Shown here in pieces: positions 47,832 to 59,230 of a DNA stretch of 64,000 nt. The notes under the pieces were generated by a model. That model had not been told where the DNA came from and did not search any database. It saw only the letters and a program-made list of their open reading frames with translations. Source of the DNA: Ctena decussata (Eukaryota > Mollusca > Bivalvia > Lucinida > Lucinidae); the NCBI GenBank assembly GCA_963989385.1, contig OZ022511.1, forward strand, positions 26,716,503-26,780,502. Reading direction: 5' to 3'. Made by a program: the position numbers and the translations under genes. The number at the start of each line of letters is the position of its first letter. Positions within the stretch are counted from its first letter, which is position 1.

Positions 47832-47940
47832 CCCAGCGGGCCCAAAACGTCGTTTTTGACGTTGCCACGATGTCGATGCGACATGGTGACGTCGCACAGA
47901 CGTCGATTCGACATCATGTTAACGCCATGTGTCCGCTGGA
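47832..47940. mobile_element. GACGTC-rich element, copy 5
   Basis: cccagcgggcccaaaacgtcg ... gccatgtgtccgctgg with about eight acgtc-like blocks. It ends 57 bp from the gene B helix exon, on its downstream side. Confidence 0.7.
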
Positions 47941-47997
47941 AGGCATGAAAAGGACAATGGACAGAGGTATTTCTGGGTTAAGTATAATTGTTATTAC

Positions 47998-48067
47998 CCG
48001 TTTTAAACTTGAGTTCCTCGAGGTGATTAGTAAGTGTATGATAATCTTCATTCGGGTCGTCACCTTC
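47998..48067 (-). CDS. Gene B exon: CA helix exon
   Basis: This 70-bp exon encodes E-G-D-D-P-N-E-D-Y-H-T-L-T-N-H-L-E-E-L-K-F-K-T, matching the family's E-x-G-D/E-x-N-P helix region. The acceptor is TTGTTTCAG and the donor ACGG|GTAATA, phase 1. An inverted-repeat element starts 23 bases upstream of the exon. Confidence 0.9.
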
Positions 48068-48090
48068 CTGAAACAAGAAGATATACATGT

Positions 48091-48294
48091 ACAGTCAACT
48101 CTAGATATCTCGAAGTCGAACTTCAGCCCAAACTACTGATATCTCAAAGTAAATTTTTTACCAGAAAATTTACTTTGAGATATCAATAGTTTGATATAAC
48201 AGGAGTTAAAATGTAAATTAAAATAGGAAATATATTCTTTGATATAAGAAGATACTTTGAGATACCAGTGTTCGAGATATCGGGAGTTGACTGT
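48091..48294. mobile_element. ACAGTCAACTC-type element, complete copy
   Basis: Inverted ends acagtcaactctagatatct / gatatcgggagttgactgt, with the inner hairpin aagtaaattttttacc / aaaatttacttt. It begins 23 bp upstream of the gene B helix exon. Confidence 0.8.
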
Positions 48295-48439
48295 ATTGGC
48301 AAATTATCTCCCAATTGTTGTTGTCACTGTCAAACGTAGCCCATAATAACGTAAATGTGGTCTCTCTAATAAAGTTCGAGTCTACTTCAGATGATCATGA
48401 GGGAACAACATAACTTGTGGTAATAATAATATTTAAGGA

Positions 48440-48540
48440 TTTTTTAGCAGCGTTCGTGTGATGAAGCCAATGGACGGAGCTAAAATTTCATGAAGTGCGA
48501 AGCGATTCTTGTAGAATTTTAGCGACGACCACTGGATTAG
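48440..48540. repeat. Hairpin element, partial copy 2
   Basis: agcagcgttcgtgtgatgaa ... agcgacgaccactgg. The right arm is missing, so it does not fold. Confidence 0.6.
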
Positions 48541-49265
48541 TTGTTATTTATCAATGCTGGAAGCCTTATCGAGATAATGTTGAATGTCACTTTGTCCGAT
48601 ACTATCAAGGCCAGTTAATTCTTGCCAGAATTGAGCATCTGAATGAAAACCGATGCATGTAATTGTGGTGTAGTAAGCTGAGAAATCTGCCAGTGAATAT
48701 TTTCTGGTACTTTTAAGTAGAAACAAAATGCAAGATGTTTATAAAGTTCGAGGTTGATGACGTATATTTGTTTTGAGTTAAACGTTTGGATATGGCTGCA
48801 GAGTACTCAATTAAATCGGATGCTATTTCATGTGCATCTTGATTTCTTTATTATTGTATTAAGCCCGACAGGTCGAGCATTTAGAGATGCTCTTGAATTA
48901 GTTTTGATTGAGCGTATATGTTGCTAAATGGATCTAGTACATGTATAATTATGATCAGTTACTGTTTTAGAGAAGTGTTCACATTTTCCTGTCTGATAAG
49001 TGTTGTTGTCAACTGTATCTTTTACAGGTGGCCAACTTTTGCTTCGTTTACTTAAATCCCTAAACTTACGCATGTACAATTTCATACCCAAAATTTTCAG
49101 GGAAATATTTAGTTTTGATGCGTCTCGATTTCAGAGGTCTGTTAACAAGTCTATGCCAAATATCGACGTCATCTTATGCGGACTTAATGTGTACTTTCAC
49201 GGATAATTAGCTTAAATCTCTATTTTGTGAACATCGGTTCTGAACATGCGCTGTGTTAGTGTTAC

Positions 49266-49358
49266 CTCAATAAAAAAGACAACTATAGCCACTCCATCCT
49301 GATAGGCCTGAGCTTTCTCTAAATCATCGTAGTCGTCTCGGTAATGTACAATGTGTAA
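49266..49358 (-). CDS. Gene B exon: third zinc histidine
   Basis: This 93-bp exon encodes L-H-I-V-H-Y-R-D-D-Y and Y-Q-D-G-V-A-I-V-V-F-F. The first His is the third zinc ligand. The acceptor is GGTTTCAG and the donor GAG|GTAACA, phase 0 at both ends, exactly as in gene A. Confidence 0.92.
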
Positions 49359-49419
49359 CTGAAACCAAACCAAAATAAAATCCATTTACAATGCATCTGC
49401 TGCAAATTTCACCAGATAA

Positions 49420-49845
49420 CAGGGATATGATAACATGATATGATATCATGTCACTATAGAATTGTACTTGCGCGAATGTTATCAGGCGATGCCTTTACAA
49501 GCGCACTCTGAAGACGATCGGATACAACCTGACGTTGGCCGTGACAACAGCGCTCGATTGGTTAACTGACGTCACCGAATTACGCCATAACGCATTCGCG
49601 ACGTCAGTAAGGTCGAGGAGAACTGTATTTGCTTTTCATTTGTTTGACTTTCTATATGCCTTAAACTATTCTAATGTTACATGATTAATAGAAAACCACG
49701 TTAGTGTCTTCCGATATTAAGTTTATCAGGCTCGACCAGAAACACGCCGAACTGGCTCGGCAAGCCTCGCCATTCCTACGCTGTTTCTGGTCTCGCCTGA
49801 TAAACTTGATATCAAAAGACACTAACATAATATTCTCTATTTATC
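49420..49845. mobile_element. ~400-bp element with terminal hairpin, copy 2 (reversed)
   Basis: Inverted copy of 5945-6335, hairpin at its right end. It adjoins a copy of another family starting at 49846 and begins just past the gene B zinc-His exon at 49266-49358. Confidence 0.7.
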
Positions 49846-50128
49846 ATATGACGTCGCATCTGAGAGTGTAATATAGCCATGCATTAAAACCGATAATCAA
49901 TACGTGGATTAAATATGCAAATTACGTCGTAACGTTATGCGTTGACATCCATTAAAACGTTGCGTTTACTAATGGAGAAATCATGAAGTTTTCGTGCAAA
50001 ATTTGCTACTTGCTATTTTAGTGTCATATGATAAAACGAATCTTGGCATAGCCTCGCATCTTTTCTTTTTCCCCAAATTGTTTTATAAATTCAATAATAC
50101 ATGAGCACTGAGGCAATATCTTCTATTC
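49846..50128. mobile_element. TATGACGTCGCATCTG element, copy 3
   Basis: Similar, but one hairpin arm is lost, so the copy is shorter and cannot fold at its centre. Confidence 0.7.
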
Positions 50129-50346
50129 AAGGTGAATGGTAATACCTCAATGTTTCGCGATTGTTTATTCACGGAGCCCTGTTGAACTTGGAAACAGGTT
50201 GGAAATAGTAGGATCTTAGAAACAAAATGCTTTGCTTAAAGAGAATTGAATGAATTAATGATATTTGCCAAACAACTGTTTCACATGCGATTTTACTTGA
50301 CGTATAGTATATTGAAAACACGTGTATCATTAAATTTATTTGAAGT

Positions 50347-50950
50347 ATACTCAACCGAATTAAAAACGCAACACCTAATTTTTCCAATAATTCATAGCTT
50401 ATGTCATATGCAGATCATTTTCAGTTTAATTTCTTAACTCAGAAGAGATTAACGTTTACTGTCCCAGAAATTCAGTTCTGTTGATGAAATGGTTCACGCT
50501 TGAGAGAGCGTTACCGAGAGCTACCCGATTTTCAAAAGTCTCAATTAGAGATATGTCTGCGAAGGCGCTTGGAATGTTGCATGCTTATGTAAGCCTGCAG
50601 TTGGAAGTCAAACATTTCCATTACCACTCATCAATGATTTTTAGACTTGTAGAAAGAGACTGACGCACTTGGAAGACCACAGATTATCTTAGACCCGGCG
50701 TTCGATGCGACGTATACATCCTGTCTCGCGATAGCTCTGCCTCTTTTTGAGACTTTTGAAAATCGGGTAGCCATTGATAGTGCTCTCTCAAGCTTGAACC
50801 ATTTCATGACCAAAATTGAATTTCTGGGACGGTACACGATAATTCCTGTTGAGTTTAGAAATTAAAGTGAAAATAATTTGCAGAAGACATGAGCTATGGA
50901 ATATTGGATAAATTAAGTGTTGCGTTTTTCGTTCGGTTGAGTATATATTT
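50347..50950. mobile_element. ~600-bp inverted-repeat element
   Basis: tatactcaaccgaattaaaaacgcaacac pairs with gtgttgcgtttttcgttcgg...; the arms run about 190 bp (cagaaattcagttctg, cgagagctacccgattttca / inverse). It encodes nothing recognisable. Confidence 0.75.
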
Positions 50951-51214
50951 GTGTGATGTGTATTTAACCGAATAAGCAAATAAACATGTTTAAACAAATG
51001 CATATGTAACAGCATCAAATATCCCCGCTAGAATCAAGAACAAATATGGGTTTTAACACACTTACAAAAATGTTCACAAATAAAAGTAGAAAATGACCTT
51101 CGGAATTCGAGACAGAGCAATTTTACAAAATATTAACTGAACGCTTCACCATAAAAAAATAAAATCTATGATTTTGACAGCCACAGCAATAACGAAGTAT
51201 TAGTAATAGCATAT

Positions 51215-51450
51215 GAGCCGCGACACGACAAAACCAACAATGTAGTTGTGCGACCAGCGCAGACTCAGATCAGCCTGGGTATCCGCCCAGTCTGATCAGA
51301 GTCTTCGCTGTCCGCATGGAGGTAGCTTAGACCCTCAGCTACCCTTTAAGCGCTTAGCTAATAGTCTGATCAGACTTGGTGGATGCCCAGGCTGATCTGA
51401 GTCTGCGCTGGACGCACAACCACATTGTTGGTTTTGTCGTGTCGTGGCTC
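51215..51450. mobile_element. Foldback MITE, GAGCCGCGAC family, copy 11
   Basis: Full-length copy flanked by ATAT on both sides, the same target as copy 1. Confidence 0.88.
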
Positions 51451-51879
51451 ATATTAAATCTTGTATTAACTATTAGTATTGGTATCTGAGAAAGCCCAGA
51501 GAAAAAATGAGCCCACAAATTTAATATAAAGCATCTTTCTCCAGAGCTGTTAATGAATCAGTCGCAGTATTGTGGTCTTCAAATTCAGATCTCTCAGGCT
51601 CAGTGACTGCAGTGTCAAGGCCGAATATATTCAGGGTTCATTGGGGGCCCCTATGTGACTATGTGAAGGAGAAGATTGTTTTTATTCGATACTGTATTTT
51701 TTATTGGTTTAGAACAATATCAATAATTGCATGTATGTCTGAGTTTAAAAAAAAATAAGTAAGTATCAAGGTCAATTACTTTGACCGATTCCTCAGTGAC
51801 TTCAGTGTCACAGCCAATATCTGTGACTGGCTCCTGAAGGTGTTAACCTACACACATAAAGGATTCGTATTGCACTGAC

Positions 51880-52058
51880 CTCCATTGGAAACTTTTTGCC
51901 TTCTAACCTATGACCTGATTCTATTTTCTTCTCGTCGTCATTGTCCAAGCTCCAGTGAAAGTGAAATTCTGTCACTATATACTTTACTCCGATATCTAGA
52001 GAACCCTTTGAAATGTAAATCTTTTTATCTGAGCTGGTGGTGATTTCTTGGAATCTAA
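51880..52058 (-). CDS. Gene B exon: first two zinc histidines
   Basis: This 179-bp exon encodes V-R-F-Q-E-I, Y-I-V-T-E-F-H-F-H-W with two zinc ligands, an acidic-basic insertion (D-N-D-D-E-K-K), E-S-G-H-R with Gly at the Glu106 position, and K-F-P-M-E. Counting back 11 residues from the Glu117 equivalent fixes the Gly in both paralogues. The acceptor is CATTTCAG and the donor GAG|GTCAGT, phase 0. Confidence 0.92.
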
Positions 52059-52116
52059 CTGAAATGAGTAGAGAACTATATTATACATTATTTATAACTG
52101 GCAATATAATGTCTAT

Positions 52117-52677
52117 ACGGAGGCCTTCCCAGGGGGGGGGGGATCAGTGCTCCCTTGCTCTCTGAAAATAATGCCCAAATCTCCCCAGCCCCCTTAAAGT
52201 ATTTTCTCATGCTCCTTAAAATTATTTTGCTACTGCTCCCCAAATCCCTAAATGTAATGCATCTGCTCCCCAGCTCCCTAAAAATATTCAAGCCTGCTCC
52301 CTAAAATTGTTTGGAAGCCATTTTTGTCTCCTGTCCGAATTGAAGCCGAAATGCTAGCACTTGCAAATTTAAGGAGTAACTACACTTCAGGAACGAATGA
52401 ATCAGATCCCAAACCCTAGTCTGAAGGCCATCAGAAGTCTGAAAGGCCATCAGAAGTAATTTGAGCTTAAAAAGAATGACAAAAATGGTATTATTGATAT
52501 GTATAAATGGGGGGGGGGTGATTTTTAGAAAATCGCATTCTGACAGTGCTCCCCAGCTCCCAAAATTAAGAGCTTGCTCCCTAGCTCCCTGAAAATAATT
52601 CATAGTGCTCTCCAGCTCCCTAAAAGTAAATGGCCATTCTCCCCAGCTCCCCAAAACCCCTGGGAGGGCCTTTATAC
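52117..52677. repeat. Element with GCTCCCCAGCTCCCTAAAA repeats
   Basis: Ends ggaggccttcccaggg / cccctgggagggcctt are inverted, with ~20-bp direct repeats at both sides of a ~220-bp middle. G runs at 52131-52142 and 52511-52519. It begins 58 bp upstream of the gene B exon at 51880-52058. Confidence 0.65.
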
Positions 52678-52736
52678 GAGCCAACATGTATTAGTGGAGG
52701 TGAACTCGAACACTTATATCAAATAGGCATTCAACT

Positions 52737-52953
52737 ACAGTCAGCTCGTGATCTCTTGAAGTCAGAGTTCATCTCTATCTACTGATATCTCAGAGTACAT
52801 GTTCTGGTCCCAGAAAATTTACTTTGAGATATCAGTAGCTTAAGACAACAAGACTTGAAATGTAGAGAAAAAGGAAAATGTACCCAAACTATATTCTTTT
52901 ATATAAGATGGTACATTTGAGATATCAGTGTTTGAGATTACGAGAGTCAACTA
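52737..52953. mobile_element. ACAGTCAACTC-type element, diverged copy
   Basis: acagtcagctcgtgatctct ... gagattacgagagtcaac, with the same inner blocks. Confidence 0.7.
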
Positions 52954-53714
52954 TATTCAGTATAGAATCGATTACAATAGACATTAATGTGTATGGGTAC
53001 ACTTTCATGATTTTACGCAATTCTTACAAAGGGGAACAATTCCTGTTTGTTTTACTGGACGCATAAGCTCCTCCAAAATCAAATTTAATCGTGAAGGGGA
53101 AAAATGGTCCTAGTTTGGCCAATTGTTTCCTTTAATTGTTGATCTAAATTGAGAAGTGAAGCAAACATAAAATGGAAGGCTGTATACACTGAAAGTGTAA
53201 CAAACTACCTTAAAATTATACGAGTGACTTTCGATAGGTTTTGCAAATGACCTCATAACTTTCTTCTGGGGCATGCTGGGTACAAATGCTATGCATGTAC
53301 TAATAGTTATTTATTTCGTCTTTACAATGATACCGAACACTATACAAAAACACTTTTCCTTTCCATTAATAATGCATTCTTTTTTTCCAGTATTAAAAAA
53401 AAGTAATTCAATGTAATGATTAAGTCACCAGTTTTTGCACTACTTCAATGCTAATTCAAAGCATTAATCAAATGCTAATTCGATTCCTTGTTTTTGTCAA
53501 AATTTTGTCAAAATTCATTGCATTAATTGCATTTCTTTGAACTACTGTCTAACTGAAATTTTACCATTAGAATAAAATAAAGAAAAAATAAAACTGTAGA
53601 ATGTTAAATCTACATCAAGATGATAATCCTATGAAATATCAGCTATTACAGTTTTTTTTTTCATTTACATTCCTTTCGTTTAGTTTGCTTGTAAAGACTG
53701 TTAAACATTTGAAG

Positions 53715-54050
53715 ATGGCGTGTGCGCCAAACAAGGCTCAGACCAACTTGCGCATCCGCGCAGTCTTAACTAGGCGGGTACCCAATGGATTAACCATAAA
53801 TATTTCAATATATTAAATGGAAACTTTTGGTACAACTCATTTTTTACTTTCTGGATGCCATATCCCATAGATGGCTAATACAACCAGCGAAGGCTATGAT
53901 TAAACTGCGCGTATGCTCAGTGTGAACTGTGCCTTAACCTAACGCAACCAACGAAGCCTATGACCAAACTGCGTGTATGCACAGTCTGAACTGAGCCTTC
54001 GCTGGTCTTAATCAGCGAAATGAGCCTTCGCTGGTCGTACATGCCGCTTA
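53715..54050. repeat. Degenerate foldback-family relatives
   Basis: Several short blocks (gcgcatccgcgcagtctt, gtgtatgcacagtctgaac, gagccttcgctggtc) echo the inner inverted blocks of the GAGCCGCGAC element but are too diverged to delimit. The gtcttaatcagcg / gagccttcgctggtc blocks are repeated. Confidence 0.4.
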
Positions 54051-54254
54051 ACTGTCAATCTCAGGTAATAGCTCATAAAATTATAAGAGAAATACATAGA
54101 TGATGGGCCACCGATAAACAAGCCAGCTCATCGTGGAATTTACAACCAGCATCAGCTCAAGAGATCATAGTAGTAATAATAATGGTGATAACAAAAATAT
54201 ACAGTGAGCCAAGAAACATTTACATTGTCTACAGTATTTACAGACATGTTTCAT

Positions 54255-54290
54255 GTGCCCACATTGTTGGTTTTGTCGTGTCGCGGCTCA
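54255..54290. mobile_element. Half copy of the GAGCCGCGAC family
   Basis: A single arm, ending gtgtcgcggctc. Degenerate relatives of the inner part (gatcaaactgcg, gagccttcgctgg) occur upstream at 53715-54050. Confidence 0.6.
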
Positions 54291-54685
54291 AATATGTATG
54301 TCAAGCCAAAATGTGTTTTATGACATATGCATAAAAAAGACCCAAACCAGCATGCACATAACGCATATGCGCACGCTGATTGAGAGCAAAGCAGAGCTTC
54401 CCGTCTGAAGAAGCGTGGCTACCAGCCTGTGAGACTCGGATCAGCAGTACTGCTGTGAAATCATCTAAATATGAAATGACGCTAATGTCCATGGGTAATC
54501 AGACCCAATAAATTTAACTCTTATTAGATCTTATTAATTTAATTCTAATTCGTCGTTCTGGGTGTTTAGTTCATATTTGGGTATCTACCCTTCAGAAAAT
54601 CAAAAATTATCATCCAATTTATGAGTCAAACAATTACTCTGTTTATCTTATCGGTTTTATGACCGCATATTGTGAATTAGGGCCA

Positions 54686-55425
54686 TAACGTCTACTCCCA
54701 AAACGTCTACTCCCATAACGTCTACTCCCAAAACGTCTTCTCCCATTTGGTCTACTGTGCCAAAACGTCTACTCTCATTTGGTCTACTAAAATAAAATGT
54801 CTTGTTTGGTTTGGTCTACCCTGTAGTTAACCTAATGATTTACCCAGGCTATATTTTTAACAGAAACATAAAATATTGACATCCAAACCAGAAATATCTC
54901 TAGATGGAGCATTTGAAGTACAACCAGAAAGAGACGAATACGGAATATGAATTGGTGTATTGCTAACTTAATGCTATATTGCGAACCTCAAGTCAACAAG
55001 GACTTAGCAAGTTAAATTTTCTTCAGACAAGAAACAAAATTTGGGTGACCTCATATTTCAATTTTCTTAACAATCATGACAGTTTATAATATATTTTCTA
55101 TTAGAAAAAGATGTTACATGCACATTGTTGTTTCACAAAAACTGCCTATGAGATGTATCCATATGTATATTCTAGGTCCAAAACCCCACCCCTCATACCC
55201 TATCCACTTCATAAAAAATGTTGACTCCACTGGCAATTATCCCAAATACAAGTATGGAAATGCATAGTTACTTTATGTGAGGACCAATGAGAATAGAGGT
55301 TTTGGCCGAGTAGACCAAATGGGAGTAGACGTTTTGGCACAGTAGACCAAATGGGAGTAGACGTTTTGAGAGTAGACGTTTTGGGAGTAGACGTTTTGAA
55401 ATTAGACGTTATGGCACTACCCCCA
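54686..55425. mobile_element. Element with tandem-repeat inverted ends (GTCTACTCCCA)
   Basis: Left: about seven units of aacgtctactcccaa / atttggtctac (54686-54830). Right: the same units inverted (gggagtagacgttttg, gagtagaccaaatg; 55305-55425). The ~470-bp middle is AT-rich and has no gene. Confidence 0.8.
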
Positions 55426-55572
55426 TATTGTATATTGTCAGATAAGCTGGGCAATAAATAAATCGTCGCGTGGCCATATTTACCGCAGCAATAAAACTAG
55501 TAAGTTGTTAATAAAGGTCTATCAAGTTTGATTTCTTTGTCAAGAGGGGCAATTTAATAATAAAACAAATAG

Positions 55573-56290
55573 ATTAAGGTAGTTGAATACTAAATAAGAA
55601 TATTGGTGGGGCATTCAAACCACTTTACCTGCCTAATAACCCGCAGGGCTATAAAACATTTGGATAAGAAAAAAATATTTTTACCGTTTCGTTTTCCAAA
55701 AAATCAAAATTTTGTATTTCTACACACTTTTTTACACAGTTTCAATTTAAATTCAAATTTCTAGCATATGAATGCACTTTCATTTCTGCGATTTATATAA
55801 TCTATACCACAGGATGTTTAAAACAAACTGGTAAAAACAGAATGCACTTATCTTGATAATAAGTAATTTTTTACATTTTTTAAAAATGCCAGAAAATTCA
55901 ATTTCATGAAAAAAGTCATGGAAAATACATTTGATCGATGGGGCATGCTCATGCATATCATTTCAGAAAACCTTACATTGTATGTTACAGAATAAGACAA
56001 AAATACAAAATTTTCACCGTTTCGTTTCCTTGCAAAACAATGTTAACGTTAAAAATACCCCAAAATCTGAGAAACCCAAATAAACAGACACCCCATTCCG
56101 CACCTGCTGCAACCAAAGTAGGCCCTTGCCCTACTATTTATTCTCCTATTATTTTGGTTCTACCATAAATTAATGCCACCAAAAATGTGCAGAAACGTTC
56201 CTAAGGAGCAGTCTGATCTCAGTTTCCACTATTTGTACAAACCTATCTGCTCAAAAACTTAGGATCTTTACGGTAGTTAGTGTCATTGTA
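55573..56290. mobile_element. TTAAGGTAGTCGGATAC element, intact copy
   Basis: Uninterrupted counterpart of 43653-45525; at the insertion point it reads acattttttaaaaatgcc. Confidence 0.75.
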
Positions 56291-56292
56291 AA

Positions 56293-56717
56293 GGTAGCTT
56301 ACCACCAATTATTTCATATAGGCAAAAGGAATAACGTTTTAGCTAGTCACTAGAAAACTCGAAATTAATACCGCATTTTAAAGAAGGGCTCTAGCCGATG
56401 GTTTAAAGAAGAAAAAAGCACATGTTCCCTGCTCTAGAGGCCGCTATTTCAACTAGAACACGTAACCCCAGCGCGTGCAGTAAATTTGGCGCGTCAGTTT
56501 AGTACTGGGTAAAGTTGTAAAACTGTCTGATACTTCAGTGGTCTACAGCAAAGAAATCAATGTTACCATCTAATATTTTTCATCTACGTCTGTTATTTTA
56601 TTTGACGATTGTTTACATTAGTTACCTGACTAATGGTAGCTATTCTTAACATTCTCTTCTTGACTGAAGCTTCTCCCCTAAAGAGGTGGTTCATGAATAA
56701 TTAGTGGTAAGCTACCC
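56293..56717. mobile_element. ~425-bp inverted-repeat element
   Basis: Ends aggtagcttaccaccaattat / ataattagtggtaagctacc. No coding frame. Confidence 0.7.
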
Positions 56718-56999
56718 CAAGGTGAGCGAACAATAACTCTGTTTTGTTTGGACAAAAGCAATACAGAGTTCTCCTGTAATCGTCTACCTTCAGAACTTAA
56801 CTTGAAAAAGTATTTCCTTAAACATCTCAAATAATACAAATGCTGAGTGCACTCTTTAAAAATCACCTCGGCGAGGAGATTCTGAGCAACATATCAACGA
56901 GGAGATTCTAATGAGTATCAGTATTTTATGCAAAATTTGATTCCTAAATTACCCCTTTTGTTGCGTCTAGTTAGGAGATATGGTTTAATGGTAATAAAT

Positions 57000-58940
57000 A
57001 GGCGCAGCCTGGAGATGGTTGCACAATTCAGTTGTGTCAATTAATGCAGCTGTTTGAGTAATAAACTTTCACACTTTTCAGTTAATCTTCAATTAATCTT
57101 AACAAAAGGACTACTTCAGATGCGAAAGATCACAGACCACAACGACCTTTTTTTAATGACGCCTTATTAGGAAGACCGAATCTTAAATGTTTAGACAACA
57201 ATTATAGAAAAATGTAAGAAGTCTAATGACACGCTAAGTTTTCGAAAGACGCGGGCCGCAATTCAAAAAGTTAATTGCACATCAATGAGCTAATTAAACC
57301 TGCTAATTGATAATATTTTCTTTTTAAGAAGTTAATAATGGAATCCTATGTATAATTCAGATAGATTGGTGGGCATATAGTGTTACCATATTTTAATTAA
57401 ATTTGTTCAAACATTAATTTAAAAACATTACTTAAACCATTCCACAGGCTTTATTATCATTATTATTTATTATATTGTTATAATTGTTGTTAGTATTACC
57501 TGTGTATGCGAATATTTAACAATTTTTAATAGTGGAATAGAATAGTGCTAGGTATGAATTGATCCGTCATCAACCACTTGCTGCAAACCGGTCTTACACG
57601 GTCAAATGCAGTTTTAGTTGCTTCGTCCACTAGGCTTTTTTGAAAAAAAATGACCTAACTTTTTTTTAAAAGCAGAAATATGAAGTATATACATTTAGAA
57701 AGATAAATCTTTCTAGTTTTAGGAAGTATCAGCAATTTTGTATTGAATGGAAAAAATAATGTTTTAATCGGTTATTTAATCAAAGGGGGTCGTTTTTATG
57801 ATTTTTATATTGTGGTTAATAGAAAGAAGGGTATGGACATTACATATAAAAATGACATATTTTTTTTTCATCCAAAAAATATGAAAGTTATATGTTTGTA
57901 AAATAGAATTAATGTAGATTTATTAATCATCAACAATAATTTGTTTATCTAAGGTTTTAACGGTTTTATTGGCTCAGAAAATAACATGTCCTATGTCAGC
58001 CCATTATAAAATGAACGTGTCACTTATCGACTTATTGATACGGTGGCTAGGTGAATATACACTCCATTTCTGCCCATGATTGGCTGACAACGTATTTTTA
58101 GTCCCCAGTCATGCCACTAGGCTAATTCCAAATGTAAAATCTTTTCAGTGTTAGGTATTCAAGTCAAATATCACTGCAAATACAAAATAAATCTTTGTCA
58201 ATTGCTTGTCCATCATTTCCTACTAGATTAGTTGAAAGGTGGCAAGTGTTGTCGATTTATTCCTTGCAAGCAGTGCGCAGTCCTTATGTCGTTATTGAAA
58301 TTGACGTCAACGTCATTTTTGAAAGATTGTAGAGGCTTCATTTTTTGCTCTTATTAGAATTTATTGATACGTTTTCGTTGACCCATGAAAATGTTCTTCC
58401 TTGCAAGATTTTGAATGCTAACACTCTTGTTTTCAGTACATATCATCATAACTTTAGTTCATAAGATACGGATAATTCATATTCCTGGGACAGTATGGAA
58501 TCTAGATTAGATATAATTTCCGCGATATTTACAGGACAATATTGCCTGGGCACTGTCTTTAAGTAGCAAAGATAAAAATAATCATAGACTGCTCGTATAT
58601 TAATTACGGCCTCCTGAAGTAAAATTCTGCAGTGCCTTTAGGGTGTACCGCTTTCCAAAAAATTAAAATGTGACCTTTGAAAACAAAATACGCCGTGTTG
58701 CAGACTGGGCCAGGCATATCAAAGCATTGTGTGTTTTTGCTGTCAGAAGTTCTTTTATTATGATGGTTACCTGCATTAGGTTACTTGCAATTTTTTCGAA
58801 CGCCCCTCGTATTTAAAACATCACCTTGTATGTTTTTTGTGGTTATTTAATAGACCTTTATAACCCTTTATTTCAGTATATGAAATTACAAAATAAATGT
58901 TGATACGCTATTTCAAAGAGTACAGGTGGAGTTTCATACT
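57000..58940. other. Long intronic stretch of gene B without recognised features
   Basis: AT-rich sequence in the 9.7-kb intron 52059-61789. I read both strands and saw no CA exon, no long frame and no clear repeat. Confidence 0.5.
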
Positions 58941-58944
58941 AAAA

Positions 58945-59230
58945 TTTACAAAGGGCATAATTCTGTAAATAATGTAGCTGGACTTACAGTTCTTGTTACC
59001 TGCACATTGTCTGAGTCTAATGATGCTTCATATTTGCACCATGTTTAGTAAAAGATATCCCATATGGTTTCAGAGCTATGGAGCGGACACTTTTTCCATA
59101 CGAGATTACAAAGGGACATAATTCTGTAAATAATGTTCTAGGTGGCGTTACAGGTCTTTTGCTCAGCACATTGTCTCATGATGCTTTATGTTTGTACCAA
59201 CTATCAGAAAAATAGTATCTGCCACCAGAA
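58945..59230. repeat. Diverged direct repeat, ~150-190 bp
   Basis: aaagggcataattctgtaaataatgt recurs as aaagggacataattctgtaaataatgt, followed in both by acattgtct and atgatgctt. Confidence 0.55.
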
